Assembly: GCA_937146765.1 (NCBI GenBank)
Contig: CAKZRP010000075.1
Location: 62,001-126,000 of the forward strand
DNA from: an uncultured Paracoccaceae bacterium
GTDB taxonomy: Bacteria; Pseudomonadota; Alphaproteobacteria; Rhodobacterales; Rhodobacteraceae
Reading direction: 5' to 3'
Length of the DNA stretch: 64,000 nt
This document shows, piece by piece, positions 34,621 to 43,074 of this stretch (positions within the stretch are counted from its first letter, which is position 1; every line of letters starts with the position of its first letter). The notes under the pieces are model-generated. The model searched no databases and had not been told where the DNA came from. It saw only the letters and a list, made by a program, of their open reading frames with translations. Made by a program: the position numbers and the translations under genes.

Positions 34621-35583
34621 CTATCGGGCGGCCAGGTAGTTCCGCGCACCGATCAGACCGAAATTCGGCTGGTGATAGAGATGCAGCGGCAATTCCTGCC
34701 GCCAGGCGGTGTGCCGTCCGCCCGCGTTGAAGGCATCGACAAAGGCCGCATCAAAAATCCACGGGTTCGCCGCCGCCACGCCGCCGGTGACAAAGACTCC
34801 GCCCTTGGCGGCAAAGACCAGTCCAAGATCGCCCGCAACCGAGGCGAGATATTGAGCAAAGAGCGCAACAGCACGCATGGCGGCGGTGTCCAGTTTCGCC
34901 TTGGCGGATTCAAAGATCTCCGCGCCGGTTTCCAAGGGGGCCGTCAGCTCCATGCTCTTGGCCACCGCGCGATAAAAGAACGGCAGGCCAGTGCCGGAGA
35001 GAATCGCTTCGGCCTCGACCACCAGACCGGGGCCCATGCCGACCTCGGGCCATTCCTCACGCAGGGCCTCAAAGATCGGAACTTCCTCGGGCGTGCGGGG
35101 GGCAAGCGCCACATGGCCGCCCTCGCCCGGCACCACACAAGGATCGCCATTGGCCCAGACCAGCGCGCCCACACCGAGACCCGTACCGGGGCCGATGATC
35201 AGGCAGGGCTCCTTGGGAAATTTCGCCTCGCCTTGCAGGGTGGTCACATCGCCCGCACTCACCGTGGCGAGCGACCAGGCGGCGGCCTCAAAATCATTCA
35301 GCACCTTGGCGCGTTCGATCTTCAGCGCGGCGGCGATGCCCCGCTCGGAAAAGCTCTGATGGGCATTGGTCAGCTGCACGGAGCCATCACGCACCACGCC
35401 CGCCGCTGCAATCACCGCCCGACCGGGGGCCGAGCCGCGATGGGTGGCAAAATCCGCACAGGCCTGTTCGAGGTTCAGCTCGCCCTTGGTGTTGTAGCGC
35501 GCCTGCTCGAGGATCTCGCCCTCGGCATTGACGGCCGCGAGCCGCATGTTGGTACCGCCAACGTCAGCGATGAGATTCCACAT
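34621..35583 (-). CDS. glk: Glucokinase
   Basis: The 320-residue protein is a Glk-type glucokinase. The ATP-binding phosphate 1 motif is IADVGGTNMRLAAV at the N-terminus, GPGTGLGVGALVW follows near residue 135, and the glutamate of VPGEGGHVALA binds glucose. The ATG at 35583 has GGAGG 8 nt upstream. It phosphorylates glucose released by the alpha- and beta-glucosidases encoded some 25 kb away and feeds the Entner-Doudoroff pathway, but no such pathway gene adjoins it here. It stands alone. Confidence 0.92.
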   Translation of the reverse strand: MWNLIADVGGTNMRLAAVNAEGEILEQARYNTKGELNLEQACADFATHRGSAPGRAVIAAAGVVRDGSVQLTNAHQSFSERGIAAALKIERAKVLNDFEAAAWSLATVSAGDVTTLQGEAKFPKEPCLIIGPGTGLGVGALVWANGDPCVVPGEGGHVALAPRTPEEVPIFEALREEWPEVGMGPGLVVEAEAILSGTGLPFFYRAVAKSMELTAPLETGAEIFESAKAKLDTAAMRAVALFAQYLASVAGDLGLVFAAKGGVFVTGGVAAANPWIFDAAFVDAFNAGGRHTAWRQELPLHLYHQPNFGLIGARNYLAAR

Positions 35584-35725
35584 TTCTACCCCTCCAGCCT
35601 GTCCCCGCCACAGCGATCCGGCCCGATACTCAGCCTGTCCCTTGCCAGAGGTCAAACAGGCAAGCGCCGCAGAGGTCAAGCCCTGCGCGCGCTTTCACGC
35701 CCGGTTTGCGTCCAATCCTGCAAAG

Positions 35726-35746
35726 TTGGCGCCACTCTTGCGCCAA
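35726..35746. promoter_or_regulatory. Inverted repeat upstream of glk
   Basis: TTGGCGC (35726-35732) and GCGCCAA (35740-35746) are perfect 7-bp arms around 7 bp, 143 bp before glk and within the gap between glk and the DUF1868 gene. It may be an operator for glk or a terminator remnant for the neighbouring gene. Confidence 0.35.
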
Positions 35747-35787
35747 GCCCTGCCGAAGTGCAAGCGTTAGCGCAAACAGATGAGGAT

Positions 35788-36522
35788 TTACACGCCCCCG
35801 CGTGTCAGCCGCGCTATGGGATCAAAGTGGTGCATATCCTCGAAATTGCACAGCTCCAGCGGGCCGAGGTCGATCCGGGCCAGCCGCGCGGCATGGGGTG
35901 CAAAAACCGCGTCAGAGAAGGCCACCAGCTCCGCCGCCTCGACCGCGTCGACCCAGCGCAGAGGGTACGCGAGGGTGGAGTGGAAGGTATAGGTGTCGAA
36001 GTGATCGTGGCGCAGGCCAGTGAGTTCGCGCAGCGCCAGACGGGTGGCGCGCAGGCGGGCTTCCTCGGTCGGATCAACCCCTTCCAGCGTGACGGAATGG
36101 CCGGCAAAGAGCCCCTTGGCGGTGACACTGCGACGCTCGGGCAGGTCTTGGCCCATCAGGCAGTCCTTGAAAAAAGCGGTCACCGCGTCGCGGCTGGCGC
36201 CTTTGGGTAGATCGGCGGGCCAATTGCCTTCGTCCGGGCCGATGCCCTGAAACACCGTCATATGCAGGCTGGAAGGCGGCAGAAAGGTGAAGAGCGCGGC
36301 AAACGCGCTCTGGCGGATCTCCTCCTGCATCTCGCAGAGCGCGGCATGGGCGTCGCTTTTGGGGTCGATGTGGCAGATCACCGTATTGCCGGGAAAGGGC
36401 AGCACCGCGCCATCGGGGGCGAATTTGCCGCCCTGCCCCGGCTCGGTGATCGCACGCGGGCGCGGGGTGGTGGCATCGGCACCGGTCAACAGGTGGATCG
36501 GGTCGGGACGGAAGGTGGCCAT
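35788..36522 (-). CDS. DUF1868 protein, 2H-phosphoesterase-like
   Basis: The 244-residue protein shows two histidine motifs, HMTVFQG (near residue 90) and HSTLAYPL (near 185), spaced as in 2H phosphoesterases, together with the FAPDGAVLPFPGNTVICHI opening of DUF1868 proteins. 2H enzymes act on 2'-5' linkages or cyclic phosphates of RNA and nucleotides, but I know of no substrate for this family. The start is the ATG at 36522. It lies alone between glk and an iclR gene, all leftward. Confidence 0.75.
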   Translation of the reverse strand: MATFRPDPIHLLTGADATTPRPRAITEPGQGGKFAPDGAVLPFPGNTVICHIDPKSDAHAALCEMQEEIRQSAFAALFTFLPPSSLHMTVFQGIGPDEGNWPADLPKGASRDAVTAFFKDCLMGQDLPERRSVTAKGLFAGHSVTLEGVDPTEEARLRATRLALRELTGLRHDHFDTYTFHSTLAYPLRWVDAVEAAELVAFSDAVFAPHAARLARIDLGPLELCNFEDMHHFDPIARLTRGGV

Positions 36523-36562
36523 GCGCAAGGCTCCGGTCTAAGGGGTCTTCGGCGCGGTCTAT

Positions 36563-36602
36563 CCGGGCTTCATGTCAGGGGTTTGACAGGTGCTTAGCCC
36601 GG
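36563..36602 (-). terminator. Possible terminator at the end of iclR
   Basis: CCGGGC (36563-36568) and GCCCGG (36597-36602) pair, and TGTCA/TGACA pair inside at 36573-36577 and 36584-36588. The outer arm overlaps the iclR stop codon. No T tract is present, so support is modest. Confidence 0.35.
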
Positions 36603-37388
36603 CGACACAGGCGAGACCGCATGGCCGGTCAGCGCCTTTAGGCTGTTGACCACGCGCACCAGCTCGGGGCCGACCTGATCGTGAATGCGCTGGTCGCTGA
36701 GGTCATCCACATTGGCGCCGCAAAAGAACGACACCGGCTCGCCGATTTCAGTGGGGCGGAACGGGGTGGCCACCGCGTTGATCGACTTGGAATAGCGCGC
36801 CTCGCCTTGAACAAAGGCATAGCCCTCGCGGCGCAGGATGGCGCGTTCACGGTCCCAGACCGCTTCGCACTCAGTGGCGGCCTCTTCCGGCAGATGCGCC
36901 TCCAGCTTTTCCCGCTCATCCCGTGACAGGGCGCCGAGATAGGCAATGCCCGACGAGGAAGTCAGCACCGGCATCCGGTAGCCCACATCAAGCCAGATGG
37001 TGCGCGAGCCTTCGGGGCGCCAGGTCTTCACGATCAGCATATTGCCGTCGTCCTGAATGGACACGCCGACCATGGCGCCCATCTCATTGGCGAGCTTCTG
37101 CATCAGGGGCGTCGCGACAGAGACAAAGCCAAAGGCCGCCGAGGCGATATTGCCCAAGGCGAGCGCGGCCGGCCCGAGGCGATATTTGTCGAAATGCCGC
37201 CCATGGGTCAGGTAGCCCAGCGCGCAGAGCGTGAAGGTCAGCCGCGACACGGTGGAACGCGGAATGCCCGTGCGCTCGGAAATCTCGAGGTTGCCGAGGC
37301 CGTTATCCGAGGGGCGAAAGGCGCGCAGGATGCGCAAGCCTCGCGCCAGAGTATTGGCGTATCGGCGGTCCTGCTCAAGATCGCGCAT
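36594..37388 (-). CDS. IclR-family regulator of the dicarboxylate cluster
   Basis: The 264-residue protein has the IclR winged helix-turn-helix (about 12-75: ANTLARGLRILRAFRPSDNG, then ISERTGIPRSTVSRLTFTL) and a C-terminal effector domain. It starts at 37388 with AAGGGA about 9 nt upstream; an ATG-ATG pair at 37427 is an alternative. It is the last gene of the leftward TRAP-transporter operon. IclR proteins bind short palindromes, and a related 32-bp element lies upstream of both the transporter genes and the beta-oxidation genes, so this protein is the obvious candidate regulator. Inducers of the family are typically aromatic or dicarboxylic acids or their CoA esters. Confidence 0.85.
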   Translation of the reverse strand: MRDLEQDRRYANTLARGLRILRAFRPSDNGLGNLEISERTGIPRSTVSRLTFTLCALGYLTHGRHFDKYRLGPAALALGNIASAAFGFVSVATPLMQKLANEMGAMVGVSIQDDGNMLIVKTWRPEGSRTIWLDVGYRMPVLTSSSGIAYLGALSRDEREKLEAHLPEEAATECEAVWDRERAILRREGYAFVQGEARYSKSINAVATPFRPTEIGEPVSFFCGANVDDLSDQRIHDQVGPELVRVVNSLKALTGHAVSPVSPG

Positions 37389-37458
37389 TGTCTTTCGTCC
37401 CTTTGCCTCGGTTTGGGGCGCCATCATACAAGGGTTTCCGTGACCAAGAAAAGCACCT

Positions 37459-38799
37459 TCACTTCACCCCCTCCGACAGGATCAGTGAAATCGCCGGAAA
37501 GGCGAGGATCAGGCCCAGCACCACAACGTCGGCACAAAGAAAGCGCCAGATGCCCGCAAAGATCGCCCCAATCGGCGCGGCGCGTCCCACCACATTCGAC
37601 AGCACAAAGACGTTTAGGCCGACGGGCGGGGTGATGAGGCCGATTTCAAGGAGCTTGACCACCACGACCCCGAACCAGATCAGGTTCATGCCGTAAGCTT
37701 CGACCATCGGCACCGCGAGCGGCAGGGTCAGCACCATGATGCCGATCGGATCGAGGAACATGCCAAGCGCGAGATAGACGAGACAAATGCACAGGAGGAG
37801 CATCGGAAAGGACATATTGGCCTCCCGCACCGTCTCCACCAAGGCGGGGGCAAGCCCGGTGAGGGCGATGGCCGCGACAAAGATCTTGGCCGCTGCCGCG
37901 ACGATAAAGATCGAGGTGGACTGGATACAGGTCTCGCGCACCGCCTGCCACATGTCGGGCAAGGTCAGGCGTCGCTGGGCAAAGCCGATCGCCGTGGTCG
38001 CCACCACAGAAACCGCCGCCGCCGCCGTAGCGGTGAAGAACCCGCCGTAGATGCCGACCACCACGATGACAAAGATCAGGACTGCGGGCCAAGCTTCCAT
38101 CGCGGCTTTCAGGCGCTCGGCCCCGCTGGCGCGGCTCCCCGCCGACGGGGCGACCTTGGGGTCAACGGCGGACCAGACCAGCACCACGGTGACAAAGCCC
38201 ACAAGGGTCAACAGCCCCGGCAGGATGCCCGCGAGGAACAGTTTAGAGACCGAGGTTTCGGTGAAAATCGCATAGACGATGAACAGGACGCTGGGCGGGA
38301 TCAGCGACCCCATGGTGCCCCCCGCCGCGACTGAGGCGGTGGCGAGGCGGTTGTCATAGCCCATTTTCAGCATCTCGGGCGTACAGATCCGCCCCATGGT
38401 CGAGGCGCAGGCGATGGAGGAGCCGGTGATCGCGGAAAACCCCGCGCAGCCCACAATCGACGCCATCGCCACCCCGCCGCGCAGCTGTTGCAGCCAGACG
38501 CGCGCAGAGTTGTAGACCGCAGTGGTGATCCCGGCGCGATAGGCGATATTGCCGAGCACCACAAAGAGCGGGATCATCGACAGATCAAAGCTGTGGATGA
38601 GGTCAAAGGAGTTCGAGAACACCAAGGAGGCGGTAGCCCGGATCGCCCGCTCCGGCATAAATGTGCCTGTGCGAAAGGCAAAGATCGCAAAGGCCGCCAA
38701 GGTCGCCACCCCCATCAAGGCAAAGGCAATCGGCACCCGCATCGCGAGCAACAGAAGCATGACGCCAAACGCGATCAATCCAATGGTAGCCGGATCCAT
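37459..38799 (-). CDS. TRAP transporter large permease (DctM type), dicarboxylate cluster
   Basis: The 446-residue protein has about 12 hydrophobic spans and DctM motifs such as SMIPLFVVLGNIAYRAGI, IPPSVLFIVYAIFTETSVS and the C-terminal LITPPVGLNVFVLSNVVG. AGGAAG stands before the ATG at 38799. It is the larger membrane part of the second TRAP system in the window and lies 67 bp after the small permease. By context it imports a dicarboxylic acid; the substrate is inferred. Confidence 0.9.
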   Translation of the reverse strand: MDPATIGLIAFGVMLLLLAMRVPIAFALMGVATLAAFAIFAFRTGTFMPERAIRATASLVFSNSFDLIHSFDLSMIPLFVVLGNIAYRAGITTAVYNSARVWLQQLRGGVAMASIVGCAGFSAITGSSIACASTMGRICTPEMLKMGYDNRLATASVAAGGTMGSLIPPSVLFIVYAIFTETSVSKLFLAGILPGLLTLVGFVTVVLVWSAVDPKVAPSAGSRASGAERLKAAMEAWPAVLIFVIVVVGIYGGFFTATAAAAVSVVATTAIGFAQRRLTLPDMWQAVRETCIQSTSIFIVAAAAKIFVAAIALTGLAPALVETVREANMSFPMLLLCICLVYLALGMFLDPIGIMVLTLPLAVPMVEAYGMNLIWFGVVVVKLLEIGLITPPVGLNVFVLSNVVGRAAPIGAIFAGIWRFLCADVVVLGLILAFPAISLILSEGVK

Positions 38800-38866
38800 G
38801 AGGTCTTCCTGTTCGTTTTGAGGTCAGTACGCCGGGGGCAGGGCCAAACGGTCTGAGTGCCAGGGA

Positions 38867-39364
38867 TCAGTGTCCAAGCACGTCGATCTCTTCGCCCCGA
38901 AGGGCCGTGGCCGCGTCCACCACCACCATCACCAAAAGCCGCAGCCAGGCGAGGCTCATGCCGAGGACAAAGGCAAGCCGCCCGGGCCATTGCGGCAGGT
39001 TGAGATCGCCGTAAAACACGCTGGCGTTGCTCCACTGGTGCAAGAGCTCCTTGCCCCCGGCCCAGATCAGCGGGCTGAGCGCGAGAAGTGCAAAACCGCT
39101 GCCAAAGACCACAAACCAGTTCACCACCCGTGCGGGCAGAAAGTTCGTCACAAACTCCACCGCGATATGGGCGCGGGCCGTGGTCGCAGCGGCAAGCGGC
39201 ATGACGATGGCGATGACCATGAGTTCGCGCACCAGAATGATCGTGTCCGGCAGCGGCGCGGCAAAGACATTGAGCGCCACCACATCGGCAAAGATCAACA
39301 GTCCCAGAAGAATGGTGGCCAGCGCCGCCACATCCACAAAAATCCGCTCGATCCGTTCCAGCAT
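38867..39364 (-). CDS. TRAP transporter small permease (DctQ type), dicarboxylate cluster
   Basis: The 165-residue protein has four hydrophobic segments and matches DctQ, with ERIFVDVAALATILLGLL in the first span and AHIAVEFVTNFLPARVVNW typical of the second. It lies between the binding protein gene and the large permease; a perfect hairpin separates it from the former. Confidence 0.88.
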   Translation of the reverse strand: MLERIERIFVDVAALATILLGLLIFADVVALNVFAAPLPDTIILVRELMVIAIVMPLAAATTARAHIAVEFVTNFLPARVVNWFVVFGSGFALLALSPLIWAGGKELLHQWSNASVFYGDLNLPQWPGRLAFVLGMSLAWLRLLVMVVVDAATALRGEEIDVLGH

Positions 39365-39405
39365 ATCCGTTTGGCCCTCCCCTGCCCGTTAATCTGATGT
39401 GTTGC

Positions 39406-39438
39406 CTGCGGGTCCGACAAGAGGCGCCGAACCCGCAG
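39406..39438 (-). other. Intercistronic hairpin after dctP
   Basis: CTGCGGGT (39406-39413) and ACCCGCAG (39431-39438) form a perfect 8-bp stem with a 17-nt loop, 13 bp beyond the dctP stop codon. It parallels the hairpins after the other three binding-protein genes. Confidence 0.6.
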
Positions 39439-39451
39439 CTTCGGGGACCGG

Positions 39452-40513
39452 TTAGTTCCGGGTCCAGGGGTAGCCTTTGGCCTCCAGCTCGGCGGTATAA
39501 TCGACCACCGCCTGCTCGTAGACCTGCATCAGCGCCTCGGGGTCGAGGCCAACGCTCTTGGTGGTCTCCACCCATTCCGCAATAAAGGGCTGGGCGGCGG
39601 CGTTCAGCTTGTCGCGCTCTTCGGGGCTGACCTCGATCAGCTTCACCGGACGTTCGTAGCCATTGGTGCGCATCGCCTCGACCGCCTTGTTGTTGGCGCC
39701 CATCACGATCTGCGCGAATTTCTCCGGCAGCTCCTCGCCCACCTGGCGCAGGGCGGCCTGAACCTCCTCGGGGTAGCTGTCAAAGATCTGCTTGTTGAAG
39801 AACATGCCGTAGCCGCCGATCTGGCCCCAGTTCAACAGCGTGTAGCTGTCGATCTGCTCGTGCCATTTCAACGCCGGAACGATGTAAGAGTACCCTTGGG
39901 TGCAGTCGATCAACCCGGTGTCGAGCCCCTGATAGGCCTCATAGACGTCGAGGTTGACCATGGTCGCGCCCAATTCGCCAAAGACCTTGCCATAGACGCC
40001 GGCGCCGCGCACCTTCTTGCCCGCGATATCGGCGATCGAGGCGATCTCGCCGCCCTTACAGGCCACGTTCACATCCGAGGCGGTGAAGGTGCCGATATAG
40101 ACGAGGTTCTGCGCCGCGAGGTTCTCGGTCACCTCCGGCAGGCGCATCATCTTGTCCGCCGCGTGCATCCCCACCCAGGAATCCGGCCCGCCGAGCGGCA
40201 GGTCAGCCAGCGCATAGGCGGCCATCTCCTTGGGAAAATAGGCCGAGATGATGGAGCCTGCATCCGCCACGCCATCGCCGATGGATTGCACCGCCGAGGG
40301 CGCCTTGAACAGGGCGCCGCCCCATTGGATGTCCATCTTGATCTCGCCGCCGGAGACCTCGCCCAAGCGGTCGTTGAACCAGTTGAGTGCTGCGGGAACG
40401 GTGCCGCGCGGCGGGCCGGCATGGCCGTAAAAGATCACCGTCTCCGCAAGGGCCATGGAGCCCATGCCAAGGGTCAGGGCCGCCGTGGCCAATAGGGTCT
40501 TGAGAGTGTTCAT
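39452..40513 (-). CDS. TRAP transporter substrate-binding protein (DctP type), dicarboxylate cluster
   Basis: The 353-residue protein has a signal peptide (residues 1-23, MNTLKTLLATAALTLGMGSM) and the DctP fold. The start ATG at 40513 has GGAGGAGG 9 nt upstream, which fits an abundant periplasmic protein. Motifs are ADIAGKKVRGAGVYGKVFGE and YQGLDTGLIDCTQGY. It is preceded by the 32-bp element at 40544-40575, shared with the beta-oxidation operon promoter, and is the first gene of the TRAP-iclR unit. Its ligand is inferred to be a dicarboxylate. Confidence 0.88.
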   Translation of the reverse strand: MNTLKTLLATAALTLGMGSMALAETVIFYGHAGPPRGTVPAALNWFNDRLGEVSGGEIKMDIQWGGALFKAPSAVQSIGDGVADAGSIISAYFPKEMAAYALADLPLGGPDSWVGMHAADKMMRLPEVTENLAAQNLVYIGTFTASDVNVACKGGEIASIADIAGKKVRGAGVYGKVFGELGATMVNLDVYEAYQGLDTGLIDCTQGYSYIVPALKWHEQIDSYTLLNWGQIGGYGMFFNKQIFDSYPEEVQAALRQVGEELPEKFAQIVMGANNKAVEAMRTNGYERPVKLIEVSPEERDKLNAAAQPFIAEWVETTKSVGLDPEALMQVYEQAVVDYTAELEAKGYPWTRN

Positions 40514-40543
40514 CCGAATGCCTCCTCCAGTCATCGGGATTTC

Positions 40544-40582
40544 ATTTATTCCACTATGCAGAATTAAATTCCGCAAGTGGAA
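40544..40582. promoter_or_regulatory. Shared operator-like element upstream of the TRAP genes
   Basis: TGCAGAATTAAATTCCGCA (40557-40575) is a palindrome with one mismatch per arm, flanked by TTCCACT (40549-40555) and AGTGGAA (40576-40582), themselves perfect inverted arms. On the minus strand the 32 bp at 40575-40544 match 26 of 32 positions of the element at 48808-48839. An IclR-type operator is likely. Confidence 0.75.
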
Positions 40583-40704
40583 ATTGTTAGCGCCAGTCGA
40601 TTTCTCTGCGACGCATGGTATGATCTGCGATGGCGCGGCTAGGGTCGCGCGATTGCGGTTTGGATTTCAGAACGTTACGCCAGCCGCGCCACAGCGCAGC
40701 GGGC

Positions 40705-42240
40705 TCAGGCCAGCTGGGTGGCGAAGGTCTCGATCAGCTTCGATTTCAGGATCTTGCCGGTCGGGGCGGCGGGCAGGTCCTGCGCCAAGACGATTCGCGA
40801 TGGCCGCTTATAGGGCGCGAGGCGGGTGGCGACGTAGTCCTTCAGCTCCGCTTCGGTCAGCGCGCTTTCGGCGGCCACTTTGACGAAAGCCAGCACCTCT
40901 TCGTTGCCTTCCACCGCGCGGCCCACCACGGCTGCGATAATCACGCCGGGATGGTCGGTCAGGATCGCCTCCACCTCCACCGGATAGACGTTAAAGCCGG
41001 AGCGGATGATCAGCTCCTTGGAGCGCCCGACGATATAAAGCCGCCCCTTCTCGTCATAGCGCCCGAGATCACCGGTGCGGAAAAACCCATCAGGTGTAAA
41101 GGCTTTGGCGCTTTGTTCGGGGTCGCGGAAATAGCCCTTCATCACCTGCGGGCCTGCCACCAGAACCTCGCCAATGCCCTCGGCGGGGTTGGCGCCCGTG
41201 GCCTCCAGATCGAGGCGAAAGCGGCATTGCCCCATGGGCCTGCCGACCGAGATATCGGGATCGCCGAGCGCGTTTTTGGTCGCGCAGACCCCGGCGGCGG
41301 CCTCGGTCATGCCATAGCCGTTCTGCAGGGCGACGCCGTAAAAGGCCTCCGCCTCGCGCTTCCAGGCCGGGTCGAGGGGAGCGCCGCCTGAGGAGACGTA
41401 GCGCAACAGCCCCCGCGTGTAGCGCGGCTTGCCCTGGCTGCGGGCGAAGTGAAAGAGATGCGCATGCATCTGCGGCACCGCCGGCAGGAAGGTCACATCC
41501 TCCTGCAGGGCTTCATAGAGCCGCTCTGCCGAAAACCGCGCCTCGAGCCGCATCGCGCCCTGCGACAGGGTCACCGCCAATAGGGTCACGATGCCGAAGA
41601 TATGCGACAAGGGCAGCGCGAGGAAACAAACGTCATCGGCGCGCAGGTCGCGCATGTCGGCAGCGGCGGCGGCGGCAGAGGCGAGGTTCTCATGGGTCAG
41701 CATCGCTGCCTTCGGCGCGCCGGTGGTGCCCGACGTATAGAGCAGCAGCGCAACCTGGTCCCGCCCCGCGGCACAGATCGCCTCCCTCACCGCGCCTTCG
41801 CGCGCTTGAACCGCGACGGTTCCGAAGGCGCCTGCGATGGGCTTGGCGGCAGAGCGCGCGGCATGGGCGGCAGCGGCCTCGGAGACATCGGTGGCAAAGA
41901 TCACCGCCGCGGGGTCGCTATGGGCGATCACTCGCGCCAGCTCGCTTTCGGTGCCGCGCGCGTTGATCATCACGGCTGTGGCGTCCAAGCGGCTGCAGGC
42001 AAAGAAGAACGCCGGCACCGAGGCGCAGTTTTCAAACACCAGCACGACCCGGTCCCCGGCCCTGACGCCCGCCTCGGTCAGCACCGCTGCCGCCTCAAGG
42101 CTCGCCGCAGCAAAGTCCGGCCAACTGCGCGGCTGACCGGTGAAGTCCACCAAGGCCTGCGCCACCCCCCGGTCGCGCGCGGCGGCGTCGAGCAGGTCGT
42201 GAATGCGACGACCGCCTTTGATCTCTGGCTGTTCTGTCAT
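40705..42240 (-). CDS. Acyl-CoA ligase (AMP-forming), PimA-like
   Basis: The 511-residue protein activates a carboxylic acid to its CoA thioester. ANL-family motifs are LLYTSGTTGAPKAAML (near 170), the substrate-pocket region YGMTEAAAGVC (near 315), GDLGRYDEKGRLYIVGRSKE and RSGFNVYPVEVE, and PTGKILKSKL with the catalytic lysine at the C-terminus. It is the sixth gene of the leftward cluster, whose gene set and order fit the pim dicarboxylate operon, so the acid is probably a medium-chain dicarboxylate. A 191-bp gap with the shared operator separates it from the TRAP genes. A long-chain fatty acid substrate is the alternative. Confidence 0.88.
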   Translation of the reverse strand: MTEQPEIKGGRRIHDLLDAAARDRGVAQALVDFTGQPRSWPDFAAASLEAAAVLTEAGVRAGDRVVLVFENCASVPAFFFACSRLDATAVMINARGTESELARVIAHSDPAAVIFATDVSEAAAAHAARSAAKPIAGAFGTVAVQAREGAVREAICAAGRDQVALLLYTSGTTGAPKAAMLTHENLASAAAAAADMRDLRADDVCFLALPLSHIFGIVTLLAVTLSQGAMRLEARFSAERLYEALQEDVTFLPAVPQMHAHLFHFARSQGKPRYTRGLLRYVSSGGAPLDPAWKREAEAFYGVALQNGYGMTEAAAGVCATKNALGDPDISVGRPMGQCRFRLDLEATGANPAEGIGEVLVAGPQVMKGYFRDPEQSAKAFTPDGFFRTGDLGRYDEKGRLYIVGRSKELIIRSGFNVYPVEVEAILTDHPGVIIAAVVGRAVEGNEEVLAFVKVAAESALTEAELKDYVATRLAPYKRPSRIVLAQDLPAAPTGKILKSKLIETFATQLA

Positions 42241-42291
42241 GGCGCCTCCTCCCCGAGTGCCTATAATTCCCGGCCTTTGCGCCCGGATGGC

Positions 42292-43074
42292 CTAGCGAAA
42301 GACCGGTTTTTCCTTGTTCAGAAAGGCGGTGATGCCGGTGCGGGCCTCCTCGCCCCCCAGCGCCGCCGCCATGGCGTCGCGCTCGCGCGCCAGTTGGTCC
42401 TCAAAGCTGCCGCCCTCCTCGGCGGTGTTGATCAGCGCCTTGATCTCAGCAATCGCACCTGCGGGACCGTGTTTGATCTCCGCTACGAGGGTCAGGGCGG
42501 TCTCGACCGCGCGCCCTTCGGAGACCAGATCGCTGACGACGCCGAGGGCATGGAGCCGCTCCGCCGCAAGAGGACGCCCCATAATTGCCATCTGCGCCAG
42601 TGTTGCCCGCGGGATCGCGCGGGACAGGGCCCAAGTCGCCCCGCCATCCGGCACCAAGCCCGCCTTGACGTAGGCAAGGGTAAAGCGCGCAAGCCTTGAC
42701 GCGACGATCATATCGCAGGCCATCGCAAGCGAGACTCCTGCCCCAGCGGCGCCGCCCTCAACGGCGGCAATCACCGGCTTTGGACAGGCGCGGATCGCGC
42801 GGATCACGTCGTGCAGCCGCTCGATATTGGCCTTGCGCTCCTTCAGCGTCATCTCGCGCCGCGCCTTCAACAGAGTGAGATCGCCGCCCGCGCAGAAAAA
42901 GCCCCCTTCGCCCGCCAGCACCACCGCGGCGACCTCTGGTGTCTCTGCAGCCCTGCGCAAGCCGTTGATCAGGCCCGCATAATACTCCGGACTCAGCGCA
43001 TTTCGGCGGGCGACGTTGCAGTTCCACAGAACCAGCGCGTCGCCGCGATGTTCGCTGCGGAACAGGTCAGCCAT
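42292..43074 (-). CDS. Enoyl-CoA hydratase/isomerase family protein
   Basis: The 260-residue crotonase-fold protein would hydrate a 2-enoyl-CoA or shift its double bond. The oxyanion-hole segments are VVLAGEGGFFCAGGDL (near 60) and VEGGAAGAGVSLAMACDMIV (near 105); the second catalytic glutamate position expected near 130-140 is not obviously conserved, which may mean an isomerase or other specialised reaction. It overlaps the preceding acyl-CoA dehydrogenase by 1 bp (TGATG) and is followed by the ligase. In the pim operon a separate hydratase acts beside the fused one. Confidence 0.85.
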   Translation of the reverse strand: MADLFRSEHRGDALVLWNCNVARRNALSPEYYAGLINGLRRAAETPEVAAVVLAGEGGFFCAGGDLTLLKARREMTLKERKANIERLHDVIRAIRACPKPVIAAVEGGAAGAGVSLAMACDMIVASRLARFTLAYVKAGLVPDGGATWALSRAIPRATLAQMAIMGRPLAAERLHALGVVSDLVSEGRAVETALTLVAEIKHGPAGAIAEIKALINTAEEGGSFEDQLARERDAMAAALGGEEARTGITAFLNKEKPVFR

